From the NCBI GenBank assembly GCA_002284875.1, contig CP015604.1:372001-436000 (forward strand): a DNA stretch of 64,000 nucleotides, in the 5' to 3' direction. The stretch is from Actinobacteria bacterium IMCC26103. GTDB lineage: Bacteria > Actinomycetota > Actinomycetes > Nanopelagicales > Nanopelagicaceae. The translations under genes were made by a program, and so were the position numbers. Below the pieces are notes generated by a model that was given only the letters and a program-made list of their open reading frames with translations, was not told where the DNA came from and made no database searches. Positions 47,019-55,857 of the stretch are shown one piece after another; within the stretch, counting starts at the first letter, position 1; every line of letters starts with the position of its first letter.

Positions 47019-48386
47019 TTATTCTCCGGTGATTTTGACTCTTTGTAGCGCCTGATCGAGGCGAGATACTTCAAAGATCTCCATGCCATCGATCTTTACA
47101 TCGCTGCCTGCTGGCACAAGTGCCCGCTTAAAACCTAAGCGATAAGCCTCCGCTAATCGGCGCGAGACCCCGCTTACCTTTCGGATCTCACCAGCTAAAC
47201 CAACTTCACCGATTGCAACAAGATCTGCGGGAAGTGCTAACGCCTTTGCTGCAGATGCCACAGCAAGTGCCAGTGCTAAATCTGCAGCAGGTTCGGACAT
47301 CTTCATACCGCCGACCGTTGCCGCATAAACATCGCGACCGCCAACGCGCACATTTGCACGAAGTTCGAGAACTGCAAGCGTCATTGAAGTACGTGCAGAA
47401 TCTAATCCGCTGGTAACGCGTCGAGCATTTCCAAAATCATTTTCGCGCCCTTGGCTAACCAGAGCTTGAATTTCGGCAAGTAATGGGCGACGGCCTTCGA
47501 GCGTCACAGTTACACATGTACCCGGGACTGGTTCGGCATGGCGCGAAGTAAATAAACCAGTTGGGTCTAGCACGCTCTCGATTCCGGTATCACTTAGATC
47601 AAAGCAACCGACTTCATCGGATGCACCAAAACGATTTTTAATGGCGCGGATTAAACGCAGACGGGAATGGCGTTCGCCTTCAAATTGCAAGACAACGTCA
47701 ACTATATGTTCGAGTAAGCGTGGACCTGCGATAGAGCCATCTTTAGTGACGTGGCCGACCAGTAACAAAGTGATATCGCGATCTTTACAGATTCGAATTA
47801 GCGCACCTGCAACTTCGCGAACTTGAGTGACGCCTCCAGGTGAGCCATCTGCGGCTGAAGAACCAATTGTCTGCACGCTATCGATAATTAAAAGTTCAGG
47901 TTTAACTGAATCGATATGAGCGATGACAGCTCCGAGATCGGTCTCAGATGCTAAAAATAATTTGGGATCTACGGCGTTAATTCTTTCGGCGCGAAGTCGA
48001 ACTTGTGATGCTGATTCTTCACCGCTGATGTACAACGCAGGAATTCCTTTAGCGGCAGTTTGCGCGGCAACAGATAAGAGGAGAGTTGATTTACCAACGC
48101 CTGGTTCGCCCGCCAGCAATATTGCTGCCCCTGGTACTAACCCTCCGCCAAGTACGCGATCTAGTTCGGATACACCTGTTGGGCGAGCACGCGCCGAAGA
48201 TAGATCAACATCTCCGATAGGTATTGCAGCATGGGTAACTTTGCCGGGAACAAGTGAGAGTTTCTTAGGCGCAGCAATTTCTTCAACGCTGCCCCAGGCT
48301 TGGCATTCACCGCAGCGACCAACCCATTTTTGTGAGGTCCAGCCGCATTCTGCGCAACGGAATGGATCCTTCTCAACCTTAGCCAT
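47019..48386 (-). CDS. radA: DNA repair protein RadA
   Basis: RecA-like branch-migration helicase. The 455-aa protein has the zinc finger CAECGWTSQKWVGRCGECQAW, Walker A GEPGVGKST, the RadA-specific KNRFG (residues KNRFGASDEVG) and a Lon-like C-terminal domain (KMSEPAADLALALAVASAA). disA, its usual actinobacterial neighbour, is not here. Confidence 0.97.
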   Translation of the reverse strand: MAKVEKDPFRCAECGWTSQKWVGRCGECQAWGSVEEIAAPKKLSLVPGKVTHAAIPIGDVDLSSARARPTGVSELDRVLGGGLVPGAAILLAGEPGVGKSTLLLSVAAQTAAKGIPALYISGEESASQVRLRAERINAVDPKLFLASETDLGAVIAHIDSVKPELLIIDSVQTIGSSAADGSPGGVTQVREVAGALIRICKDRDITLLLVGHVTKDGSIAGPRLLEHIVDVVLQFEGERHSRLRLIRAIKNRFGASDEVGCFDLSDTGIESVLDPTGLFTSRHAEPVPGTCVTVTLEGRRPLLAEIQALVSQGRENDFGNARRVTSGLDSARTSMTLAVLELRANVRVGGRDVYAATVGGMKMSEPAADLALALAVASAAKALALPADLVAIGEVGLAGEIRKVSGVSRRLAEAYRLGFKRALVPAGSDVKIDGMEIFEVSRLDQALQRVKITGE

Positions 48387-48393
48387 AAGCCTT

Positions 48394-48399
48394 AGCCTA
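48394..48399 (-). promoter_or_regulatory. Leaderless-type -10 element (TAGGCT) of radA
   Basis: TAGGCT on the minus strand ends 7 nt before the radA ATG, without a ribosome site between. Confidence 0.45.
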
Positions 48400-48413
48400 G
48401 AGGAAGGTACTGA

Positions 48414-49223
48414 CTACTTCCCAGCGGCAACTGATGCTGGGTGTTGAATAACAAATAGCGGCAGTGAACGAGCCTTAGCATCGTTAATTCCCTTAACGCG
48501 CTTATCGCAATGCTCAGCAAGAACAGCGTATGCCGCCTCACCCATCAAAGCTTGTAGTTCAGTGCGGTTAGAGATGTAAACCGGTTCGCTACCAACATGA
48601 GCATCAGTATTGCTAGTGCAGTACCAATCAAAATCATCTCCGCCATCGCCCCATGCAAGTCTTTCGTACTCACCAATTACAGTTACAGAATATTCGCGCT
48701 CGCCGACTTCGCGAGTTTCAAAACTGCGGCGAAGCGGAAGCTGCCAGCAAACATCTGGCTTGGTATCAACAAAGTGGCGATTTTCTTTCTGTGCCAAGTG
48801 ATGAAGTACGCAACCAAATGAACCAGTAAATCCTGGAGCTTCATAACCTTTACGATTTAAGAAGATACAACCATCATCTATCGTACGAGTCTTACGTTCT
48901 TTATCTTCATCTAAATCTGAAATACGTAGTTGACCATTTGGCTTCTTAGGACGGGCTTGTTCAAAGAATTGCCACATCTCGGGAGTTAAATCTGCAGCTG
49001 CTTTACGCACGCGTTCTTCATCATCTTCATCCGAATACATTGCACCTTCTGTGCAACAGCCAGCATTTGGTCGATCTTCAAAGACGCCTTTGCAGCCGTC
49101 GCCATAAATACAGGTCCAATATGAAGTCAGCCAAGTAAGGTCACATTTAAAGATTTCTTCCTCATCATTGGGGTCGGTAAATTCCACCCAATCGCGTGCG
49201 AAACCTGGCTTTATTTCTGACAT
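48414..49223 (-). CDS. Cysteine-rich protein of unknown function
   Basis: A 269-aa soluble protein with ten cysteines, five of them within residues 27-57 (Cys27, 38, 44, 56, 57) and more at 119, 138, 159, 202 and 239. The cluster, together with GCVLHH, suggests a bound metal or Fe-S centre, and the layout vaguely resembles DUF3109-type proteins. I cannot name it. Two Trp-rich stretches (WLTSYWTCIYGDG and WYCTSNTDAHVG) look conserved in kind. It starts 30 bp from the divergent proC start; radA follows it. Confidence 0.72.
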   Translation of the reverse strand: MSEIKPGFARDWVEFTDPNDEEEIFKCDLTWLTSYWTCIYGDGCKGVFEDRPNAGCCTEGAMYSDEDDEERVRKAAADLTPEMWQFFEQARPKKPNGQLRISDLDEDKERKTRTIDDGCIFLNRKGYEAPGFTGSFGCVLHHLAQKENRHFVDTKPDVCWQLPLRRSFETREVGEREYSVTVIGEYERLAWGDGGDDFDWYCTSNTDAHVGSEPVYISNRTELQALMGEAAYAVLAEHCDKRVKGINDAKARSLPLFVIQHPASVAAGK

Positions 49224-49231
49224 AGTCGCAG

Positions 49232-49237
49232 AGCCTA
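49232..49237 (-). promoter_or_regulatory. Leaderless-type -10 element (TAGGCT)
   Basis: TAGGCT on the minus strand ends 8 nt before the Cys-rich gene ATG, only 4 bp from the divergent proC hexamer. Confidence 0.45.
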
Positions 49238-49241
49238 CGCG

Positions 49242-49247
49242 TACTCT
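49242..49247 (+). promoter_or_regulatory. Leaderless-type -10 element (TACTCT) of proC
   Basis: TACTCT ends 6 nt before the proC ATG at 49254. Confidence 0.5.
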
Positions 49248-49253
49248 TTCGCT

Positions 49254-50063
49254 ATGGCTAATTCAGAAAAACAGGTCGCCGTCATCGGTGCCGGGGTAAT
49301 GGGCGAAGCCCTTATCTCTGCCTTGATTACTTATGGAATTTCACCTAGTGCGATCACTATCTCTGAAAAGCGCGCCGAACGAGCAGCTGAGTTAGCTGCT
49401 AATTACAAAGTAGCAAACGCACCATTAAGTGAAAACGTTGCCAAATGCGATCTCATTTTATTGGTGGTAAAGCCGCAAGATATGGCTAACGTATTAGAGG
49501 AGATAAAGGCTGATATCCGTACCGGATGCCTGATTATCTCCTTCGTCGCCGGCAAGCAGATTCGTTATATCGCCGATGTAATTGGTACTAGCGCCAATCC
49601 GGTAATTCGCGTTATGCCAAATACACCAACTTTGGTGGGCGCCGGAATGTCAGCGATCTCTTGTTGCGGACTTGTAACTGATGAACAACGCTCCTTTGCA
49701 CTCGGCTTCCTCGGTGCAGTCGGCAAGGTAATTGAAGTCGCTGAAGATCTACAAGATGCGGTGACGGCAACTAGCGGATCGGGTCCGGCCTACTTCTTCA
49801 GATTTGTGGAAGCGATGGTCGATGGCGCAATTGCGCTGGGGCTTTCTAAAGAAGACGCAACAACTCTGACGATACAAACCATTGTTGGCGCTGCCAAGTT
49901 GCTTGATCAATCTGGAGATACACCGACTACTTTGCGCGAGAAGGTAACTAGTCCAAATGGCACTACCTTTGCCGCCTTAAACTCTTTTAACGACTCTGAC
50001 ATCTCAGGCGTTGTCGCCAAAGCGATGAAGGCAGCCCGTGATCGCTCGCAAGAACTGGCTTAA
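49254..50063 (+). CDS. proC: Pyrroline-5-carboxylate reductase ProC
   Basis: Last step of proline synthesis, NAD(P)H-dependent. The 269-aa protein opens with the Rossmann VIGAGVMGEALI and has VIRVMPNTPTLVGAGMS and ATSGSGPAYFFRFVEAM, the catalytic and oligomer motifs. It overlaps the next gene by 26 bp. Confidence 0.96.
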   Translation: MANSEKQVAVIGAGVMGEALISALITYGISPSAITISEKRAERAAELAANYKVANAPLSENVAKCDLILLVVKPQDMANVLEEIKADIRTGCLIISFVAGKQIRYIADVIGTSANPVIRVMPNTPTLVGAGMSAISCCGLVTDEQRSFALGFLGAVGKVIEVAEDLQDAVTATSGSGPAYFFRFVEAMVDGAIALGLSKEDATTLTIQTIVGAAKLLDQSGDTPTTLREKVTSPNGTTFAALNSFNDSDISGVVAKAMKAARDRSQELA

Positions 50064-51240
50064 TAAGACTTTATTTTCCGCAGCTGTCTTTGCGGTTGCG
50101 TTAGCGCCATCGGCTGGTGCCGCGCCTAAAGCAGTTGCAATTAAGCAAATGGTGCAGATAACGCAAGATGCGACCGCTGAGGCAATGGTTGTCACAAGTA
50201 AATACATCATTACTTATGCCAACATCGTTGGGCAGAGCGCAGATATAAAGATACGAGCAATTGATTTCACGGGAGCGCAAATATGGGAGAAAACAATTGA
50301 TTCTGGCTGGGATGAGGTTGCCACCGCTATAACTGTTGATGCCCAAGGATCAATCTGGCTAGCTGGAAATAGCGCTGCTGCACAAAGTGCTGAAACTACA
50401 ACGGCAGTAACTGGAGCGTTAAACCCCGATTCAATTGCTATTGAGAGCACTACCGCCTTACGTCCAGATATGAAAATTATTGCCCTTTGGCAATTATCAA
50501 GTACTGGTGATCTATTAGCACAGGTAAATTCAACAACGTTGCAACCAGCTCTCGTGGATGCGATATCTGCAAATGCCACCGGAACTTCAGTGCTGCTGGC
50601 TAGAGATTCCGGCCAATCATTGGTATCAGTTAAAGCAGGTTCATTTAGCAAAGAGTTAACATTAGGAACAGCGAAGAGTAAGTTTAAAACTGCGCTACGC
50701 GGATCAGATGGTTCAACTTATCTTTTTGGATCAAGTAGCGAAACACTTGGGGGAAAGAAGTTAGCTGGCAAAGTCGATGGCATATTGCTGAAAGTATCCA
50801 AGACCGGAACGATTATAAGCGTTGTCCGAAGTTCGGCGCCAAAAGCCATTCGTGATTGGCAGAGCGCGACTACATCGCTATTTCTTACTGGCGTCGTTAA
50901 AAGCGGTAACACAATTGAAACAGCAGTTACAAAATTTACATCTGCCTTTGCTCCAACTTGGACTGCCCGGTTTGCATCAACTGGGCTAAGTTTGGCATCA
51001 CCTGGTGCAAGCGGTTCGGTCTTTGCAATATTTGAGCCAACCTCCTTACTTAAAGGCATTTCTGGTTTCAAGGTAAGTAAAGGGCAATCAGTTGTTCTGC
51101 AATTTGATAGCAAAGGCGTGATCAGCGGTGCATTTACTAGCGCTCAATTGAACGCACCAATCGCAGCCGGATATTCAAATGATGGCGGTATGATAGTTTT
51201 AACTGCAACAGGTGTGATTCTGCGAGGCGCAGTACGCTAA
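50038..51240 (+). CDS. Secreted beta-propeller-like protein of unknown function
   Basis: A 400-aa exported protein starting with a GTG inside proC; the signal peptide is KTLFSAAVFAVALAPSAGAA. The mature part is Ser/Thr/Ala-rich with recurring blade-like strands such as DEVATAITVDAQGSIWLAGNS and GGKKLAGKVDGILLKVSKTG, resembling SBBP-type propellers. No catalytic residues or anchors are visible. Translational coupling to proC is odd for an exported protein. It ends 1 bp from the convergent metallopeptidase stop. Confidence 0.75.
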   Translation: MIARKNWLNKTLFSAAVFAVALAPSAGAAPKAVAIKQMVQITQDATAEAMVVTSKYIITYANIVGQSADIKIRAIDFTGAQIWEKTIDSGWDEVATAITVDAQGSIWLAGNSAAAQSAETTTAVTGALNPDSIAIESTTALRPDMKIIALWQLSSTGDLLAQVNSTTLQPALVDAISANATGTSVLLARDSGQSLVSVKAGSFSKELTLGTAKSKFKTALRGSDGSTYLFGSSSETLGGKKLAGKVDGILLKVSKTGTIISVVRSSAPKAIRDWQSATTSLFLTGVVKSGNTIETAVTKFTSAFAPTWTARFASTGLSLASPGASGSVFAIFEPTSLLKGISGFKVSKGQSVVLQFDSKGVISGAFTSAQLNAPIAAGYSNDGGMIVLTATGVILRGAVR

Positions 51241-51241
51241 T

Positions 51242-53623
51242 TTAGGTAGCGCGCAGTAAAAGTAATTGGTTATTTATTCCAGAGACTAGGTAACGAATTT
51301 TATTTAAGACAATCCATGCTGAATCAAAGCCATCTGGATTCTGTTCTTTGGTGACTAGCGAAAGAGTGTTCTTTGCTATATCTACTGCGCAGAGCCTTTC
51401 CTGGCAGTTGAAAATGGTGGTCTGCCCATCGCTACTCAGGAATTTGCCAGGGGTTCCATATCCGTTTGTCGGTAAGGTTTTAAACTCGGTTGGAGCGGAT
51501 AAGTAAGTCCATCTAATTTGTTCAGCTTTCGGCAAAGTTAGCGTCGATGAGGTTAACCAAGTAGCCAGAATTCCACGCGCACCCTTTTGCAGAGCCACGT
51601 CATATCCGACAACTGCAATTGGTCCACCTGATGAATCAAGAGTTGAATATCGCCACGCTGTTGGGCTTAAACCATTTCTTTGGGCTACGCGGATCGCACC
51701 TGATGTTGCTTCTTTGCGCGTATTGATTGTGAGAACTGAGTCGTAGAGCAAAATCGTATCTTTGCCATCAAATAGAGCATCTAAATGAAAACCAACATCA
51801 CCAGTAGTTCGACCATCTGTCTTGCGATCGCCATCGACTAGTTCATAGCTCCATTCAGTTATACCCTTTGCTTTTACGGCGCCTAGCAAAATGCCTTGTG
51901 ATTCATCACGGTAGAAGACCTGCACGCCTGCTGCGCTTACAGAGCATGCGTTAGAGATACTGACATCGCTAGCGGAGCGAACTCGAATCGGATCTTCATA
52001 GCCATTTACCGCCGGACCATTGCCATCTACGACTTCATATTTAAAGGTCTTTCCATCATATGTGGCATAACGCAGGTCTTTATCAACAGAATCGGCATAG
52101 AAAATATGTAAAGTCTGAGCTTTACCATATCCGCTGACGCAAGCAGAAACTTCGCCGGTGATCGCATTTCTGGTACGCCCGGCAGAACCACCTCGTCCAT
52201 CAACAGTTAACTTGTTCCAGACTTTTCCGTTCCAGAGCGCAACCTTTAAGGCACCGTTATTTGCATCTTGATAAATAACTGCCGGGTTTGTATTAAAGGT
52301 CACGGAAGTTAAATTCTTAGCATCAGCTGCCGGATCTATGACGCTTGTCTTCCACCCTGCTTGTGGAGTGATTGCATTTGTAGTTACCGCATCAGATGTT
52401 CCTAATGAATTGGAAGCGGTAACTGTAAAGGTGTAAGAAGTACCGTTCTTTAAGCCGGGCATAACTGCTGGGCTATTGGTGAAACTCTTCTCTGCTCCAG
52501 TTTTAACGTTCTTCACGGTATAACTGGTGATTTGGGCGGCGCGAGCATTTGCCGGTGGATCAAATTTAACGATTGCACCTGAATCAGAGAGCAAGGCTTC
52601 TGCATTTCGCACAGTTTGTGGAATACCTACAGCGATACCGACGGGTGGCTTAGTTCGCAGATCTTGCATCATCGCAAGCAGAAGCGGTCCGGGCTCATGG
52701 AAAATTTCACCCGCATCTAAATTTGGGGACATAACAGCGTCACGCCCTGCTTTGGAGAATGTTGCTTCATCTAAGTGGCTAATCGAAGATCCATCCTCAT
52801 AAACCTTGGGCGTATATAGAAGTGGTTTAACTCCACCATTTGCAGCAATTCCTTGCACACCTGACCAGACCAACTTAGATGTAAGTGCTTCGCCTAGTTC
52901 AAGTGATGGTGAAGGCAAGTCCGAAAGCCTGCGCCCGTCGCCAGTCTGAACATAGGCATCGTATGGAGTTGGCTGATCAATTGAGCCATAGCCGAAGAAG
53001 TTGTCGTAGCTATCGGTAGATAGAAAACCTAAACCATGCGCCATCTCGTGAAGAATTACCGACTGTAGATCGTATTCAGATTTACTCGGCCCAACCCCAT
53101 TGCCGCGATACCAGTTAGCTAGTGAATTAACAGTAATTACCATTTCCGGGCTATCTCCATCTAAATCTTTACCAGCTAAAGCATTTGCCAATGCAGATGG
53201 ATACCAAAGGCTTGGATCTGGTGCACCTGAAAAATTAGCAAAGTAACTTCCGGGACGCGCGCTTCCTAAGATACTGAATGAAGAAGATCTACCCCATGTT
53301 GCATCAATATAAATTGGAACCTTAGAGTCAAAGTTTTCAGCCCAAGTATCTATTGCAGCTTGGACTTGTATCTTGGTCCATTCCGGAAAATTATTATATT
53401 TAACAATAAATTTTGCTTTCTTTTCCAGATGAGCAACTTTTGGCGTTGCAGTTTGCTTTGCTGATGTGGCAGGACCTGCGTAAACGCTGCCCCATTGCGT
53501 TGCGGGGCGAATCCGAACGACTGATTGCGCAGATGCGGGCGCAACTAAACCTGTGAGAAATATCGCGAAGGCGGTAGATATGGCGCTAATTCGCGTCAGA
53601 GATCTCAGATTTTTCCTCGCCAT
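51242..53623 (-). CDS. Secreted zinc metallopeptidase-like protein with FN3 and propeller regions
   Basis: A 793-aa exported protein; I start at the ATG at 53623, just before the signal peptide (FAIFLTGLVAPASAQ). The zinc site HEMAHGLGFLS lies near residue 192 (His192, Glu193, His196); the position of the third metzincin His is Ser. An FN3-like domain follows (ARAAQITSYTVKNVKTGAEKS into TSYTFTVTASNSLGTS), then a C-terminal repeat region rich in Trp and Tyr strands, probably a propeller. It may degrade extracellular protein; activity is uncertain. Confidence 0.82.
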   Translation of the reverse strand: MARKNLRSLTRISAISTAFAIFLTGLVAPASAQSVVRIRPATQWGSVYAGPATSAKQTATPKVAHLEKKAKFIVKYNNFPEWTKIQVQAAIDTWAENFDSKVPIYIDATWGRSSSFSILGSARPGSYFANFSGAPDPSLWYPSALANALAGKDLDGDSPEMVITVNSLANWYRGNGVGPSKSEYDLQSVILHEMAHGLGFLSTDSYDNFFGYGSIDQPTPYDAYVQTGDGRRLSDLPSPSLELGEALTSKLVWSGVQGIAANGGVKPLLYTPKVYEDGSSISHLDEATFSKAGRDAVMSPNLDAGEIFHEPGPLLLAMMQDLRTKPPVGIAVGIPQTVRNAEALLSDSGAIVKFDPPANARAAQITSYTVKNVKTGAEKSFTNSPAVMPGLKNGTSYTFTVTASNSLGTSDAVTTNAITPQAGWKTSVIDPAADAKNLTSVTFNTNPAVIYQDANNGALKVALWNGKVWNKLTVDGRGGSAGRTRNAITGEVSACVSGYGKAQTLHIFYADSVDKDLRYATYDGKTFKYEVVDGNGPAVNGYEDPIRVRSASDVSISNACSVSAAGVQVFYRDESQGILLGAVKAKGITEWSYELVDGDRKTDGRTTGDVGFHLDALFDGKDTILLYDSVLTINTRKEATSGAIRVAQRNGLSPTAWRYSTLDSSGGPIAVVGYDVALQKGARGILATWLTSSTLTLPKAEQIRWTYLSAPTEFKTLPTNGYGTPGKFLSSDGQTTIFNCQERLCAVDIAKNTLSLVTKEQNPDGFDSAWIVLNKIRYLVSGINNQLLLLRAT

Positions 53624-53638
53624 AGCGCCTAACGCTAT
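53622..53638. repeat. Inverted repeat ATAGCG-N5-CGCTAT at a start codon
   Basis: A perfect 6-bp palindrome overlapping the metallopeptidase ATG and a -10-like TAGCGT (53632-53637, 8 nt upstream of the ATG on the minus strand). It could be an operator; its length makes chance plausible. Confidence 0.4.
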
Positions 53639-53658
53639 CAGGGTGCGAGAATGTCTCC

Positions 53659-53994
53659 ATGTCCTCAAGTCGCAATAGTTCGGATCTGAGTCAGGTAATT
53701 GCTCGAATGAAATCTGAGCGACCTGCTGTTCTTAACTTCTCATCGGTTACTGCGCGACCTGAACCAACTCTGGAAGAGGCCCGTAGCGAATTAGCTGATG
53801 CAATCGGACAATTGGCTCACACGATTTTCTCAAAGAAGTATGGTCCATTAGTCGGCACAGTTACAAAGACAACTGCAGAGACTCTTTTGAAAAATGGCGA
53901 AGAGAATTTATATCGCGCCAAAGGCGATGCCACCTTAATTATTCAAGAGCTAGTCGATCGCGCTTTTACCTCAAAACCAGCTAAGAAAAAATGA
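53659..53994 (+). CDS. Small soluble protein of unknown function
   Basis: A 111-aa helical protein with no signal peptide: a polar head, LEEARSELADAIGQLAHTIFSKKYG in the middle, and ENLYRAKGDATLIIQELVDRAFTSK with a Lys-rich end. I recognise no family. Its ATG is 36 bp from the divergent metallopeptidase start, and the glutaredoxin-like gene overlaps its stop by 4 bp, suggesting a shared transcript. Confidence 0.65.
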   Translation: MSSSRNSSDLSQVIARMKSERPAVLNFSSVTARPEPTLEEARSELADAIGQLAHTIFSKKYGPLVGTVTKTTAETLLKNGEENLYRAKGDATLIIQELVDRAFTSKPAKKK

Positions 53995-54245
53995 GTAACT
54001 TAATAACTATTTACTCGCGCCATAACTGTCATCTATGTGAAGTGGCTGAATCAACTCTTAGTGAGTTAAAAGCGGAGTTAGATTTTGAAATCGCAGTTAC
54101 ATATATCGACGGTGATGCAGGACTAGAGAAGCTATACGGACATGAAGTTCCGGTTATTCATATTGATGGAATTCACCACGACTTTTTTAAAGTCGATCCA
54201 GTTAGATTTAGATCTTGCCTTGAAAGACATCGTCAGCATCAATAA
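53991..54245 (+). CDS. Glutaredoxin-like thiol-disulfide protein
   Basis: An 84-aa thioredoxin-fold protein with the active site NCHLCEVAEST (CxxC at about residues 11-14), the cis-Pro loop EVPVIHIDG and a short C-terminal helix. It matches the glutaredoxin-family proteins of Actinobacteria, which may use mycothiol. Its 3' end overlaps the convergent XPB gene by 38 bp, the longest such overlap in the window. Confidence 0.86.
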   Translation: MSNLITIYSRHNCHLCEVAESTLSELKAELDFEIAVTYIDGDAGLEKLYGHEVPVIHIDGIHHDFFKVDPVRFRSCLERHRQHQ

Positions 54246-55857
54246 TTCGATATGAGTAACCTTGTTCAGCCAGGAAGCGTTGACGATTCTGGGCAAAATC
54301 TTGATCGATAGTGTCACGCGAGACTACTGAATAAAACTTCGCACCGCGTCCATCAGCCTTTGGTCGAACGATGCGGCCCAATCGCTGAGCTTCTTCTTGG
54401 CGCGAACCAAAGGCACCAGATACTTGAATTGCAATCGTGGCTTCGGGCAAATCGATGGAGAAGTTAGCAACCTTTGAAACAACTAAACAGGTAATTTCAC
54501 CGGTACGGAAAGCGGCGAATAACCTTTCGCGTTCTTTGATTGGCGTCTCACCTTTAATTACTGGCACACCTAAAGTCTCAGATAAGTCATCTAATTGATC
54601 TATATATTGCCCAATAACCAAGATTTGCTCGCCTGCGTGTAGCCCGACTAACTCTTCGACAACATCGCGTTTAGTTCGGGTGGTTGCGCAGTAGCGATAG
54701 CGCTCTTCTGGTTCTGCGGTGGCATAAGAAAGACGTTCTGCTTCAGTTAAATTCACGCGAACTTCAATACATTCTGCAGGTGCGATATATCCCTGGGCTT
54801 CAATCTCTTTCCAAGGAACATCAAAGCGCTTTGGACCGATCAGTGAAAATACTTCACCTTCCATGCCATCTTCGCGGACTAGCGTTGCAGTCAAACCTAA
54901 GCGGCGGCGCGATTGAATATCGGCGGTAAAGCGAAAGATTGGTGCTGGCAATAGATGGACTTCATCATAAATAATCAAACCCCAGTCGTGGGTATCAAAT
55001 AAATCTAGGTGCGAATAAACACCATTCTTCTTCTTAGTCATAACTTGATAAGTCGCAATTGTTACTGGCCGAATCTCTTTCTTGGCACCTGAATATTCAC
55101 CGATCTCATCTTCATTTAAAGTTGTTCGGCGAAGTAATTCATCACGCCATTGGCGCGCGGCCACAGTATTGGTGACCAAAATTAAAGTTGTAGCTTTGGC
55201 GTGCGCCATCGCAGCGGCTCCGACAATTGTTTTTCCCGCACCACAGGGCAGAACAACAACGCCTGAGCCACCATGCCAGAAACCTTCTGCGGCAAGCTCT
55301 TGATAGGGACGAATCTTCCAGTCATTCTGCTTCAAGTTAATTTCATGGGCTTGCCCATCTACATAACCTGCAAAATCCTCTGCCGGCCAACCCAGACGCA
55401 ATAACGATTGTTTAATCGCACCGCGTTGGCTGGGATGCACGGCGATAGTTTCTGGATCAATACGCACACCAAGTAGTGGAGCAATCTTCTTGGCACGAAT
55501 TACTTCTTCCAAGACACCGACATCGGTTGTGATCAAAATCAGGCCATGAACAGGATCGGCTTCTAAACGCAGCCGGCCATAGCGCGACATGGTTTCGGCA
55601 ACATCGACAAGCAATGAATGTGGAACGGCATAACGCGAATATTTAATTAAAGTATCGATTACGAGCTCTGCATCATGTCCTGCAGCGCGGGCATTCCATA
55701 AACCAAGGTTGGTTAAGCGGTAGGTATGGATGTGTTCGGGAGAGCGTTCTAGCTCAGCAAAAGGTGCGATCGCGCGGCGACATTCCGTCGACATCGGATG
55801 GTCAATATCTAAAAGAAGCGTCTTATCGCTCTGAACAATTAGCGGGCCTTCACTCAT
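54208..55857 (-). CDS. XPB/Ssl2-family DNA repair helicase
   Basis: A 549-aa superfamily 2 helicase. Motif I is LPCGAGKTIVGA, motif II DEVH (IIYDEVHLLPAP), and motif VI QEEAQRLGRIVRP; an N-terminal damage-recognition-like domain covers about the first 170 residues. Bacterial XPB unwinds DNA in vitro in mycobacteria; its in vivo role in bacteria is unclear. It is the last gene of a three-gene unit, overlapping the M20 gene by 4 bp. Confidence 0.93.
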   Translation of the reverse strand: MSEGPLIVQSDKTLLLDIDHPMSTECRRAIAPFAELERSPEHIHTYRLTNLGLWNARAAGHDAELVIDTLIKYSRYAVPHSLLVDVAETMSRYGRLRLEADPVHGLILITTDVGVLEEVIRAKKIAPLLGVRIDPETIAVHPSQRGAIKQSLLRLGWPAEDFAGYVDGQAHEINLKQNDWKIRPYQELAAEGFWHGGSGVVVLPCGAGKTIVGAAAMAHAKATTLILVTNTVAARQWRDELLRRTTLNEDEIGEYSGAKKEIRPVTIATYQVMTKKKNGVYSHLDLFDTHDWGLIIYDEVHLLPAPIFRFTADIQSRRRLGLTATLVREDGMEGEVFSLIGPKRFDVPWKEIEAQGYIAPAECIEVRVNLTEAERLSYATAEPEERYRYCATTRTKRDVVEELVGLHAGEQILVIGQYIDQLDDLSETLGVPVIKGETPIKERERLFAAFRTGEITCLVVSKVANFSIDLPEATIAIQVSGAFGSRQEEAQRLGRIVRPKADGRGAKFYSVVSRDTIDQDFAQNRQRFLAEQGYSYRIIDADDVFQGKI

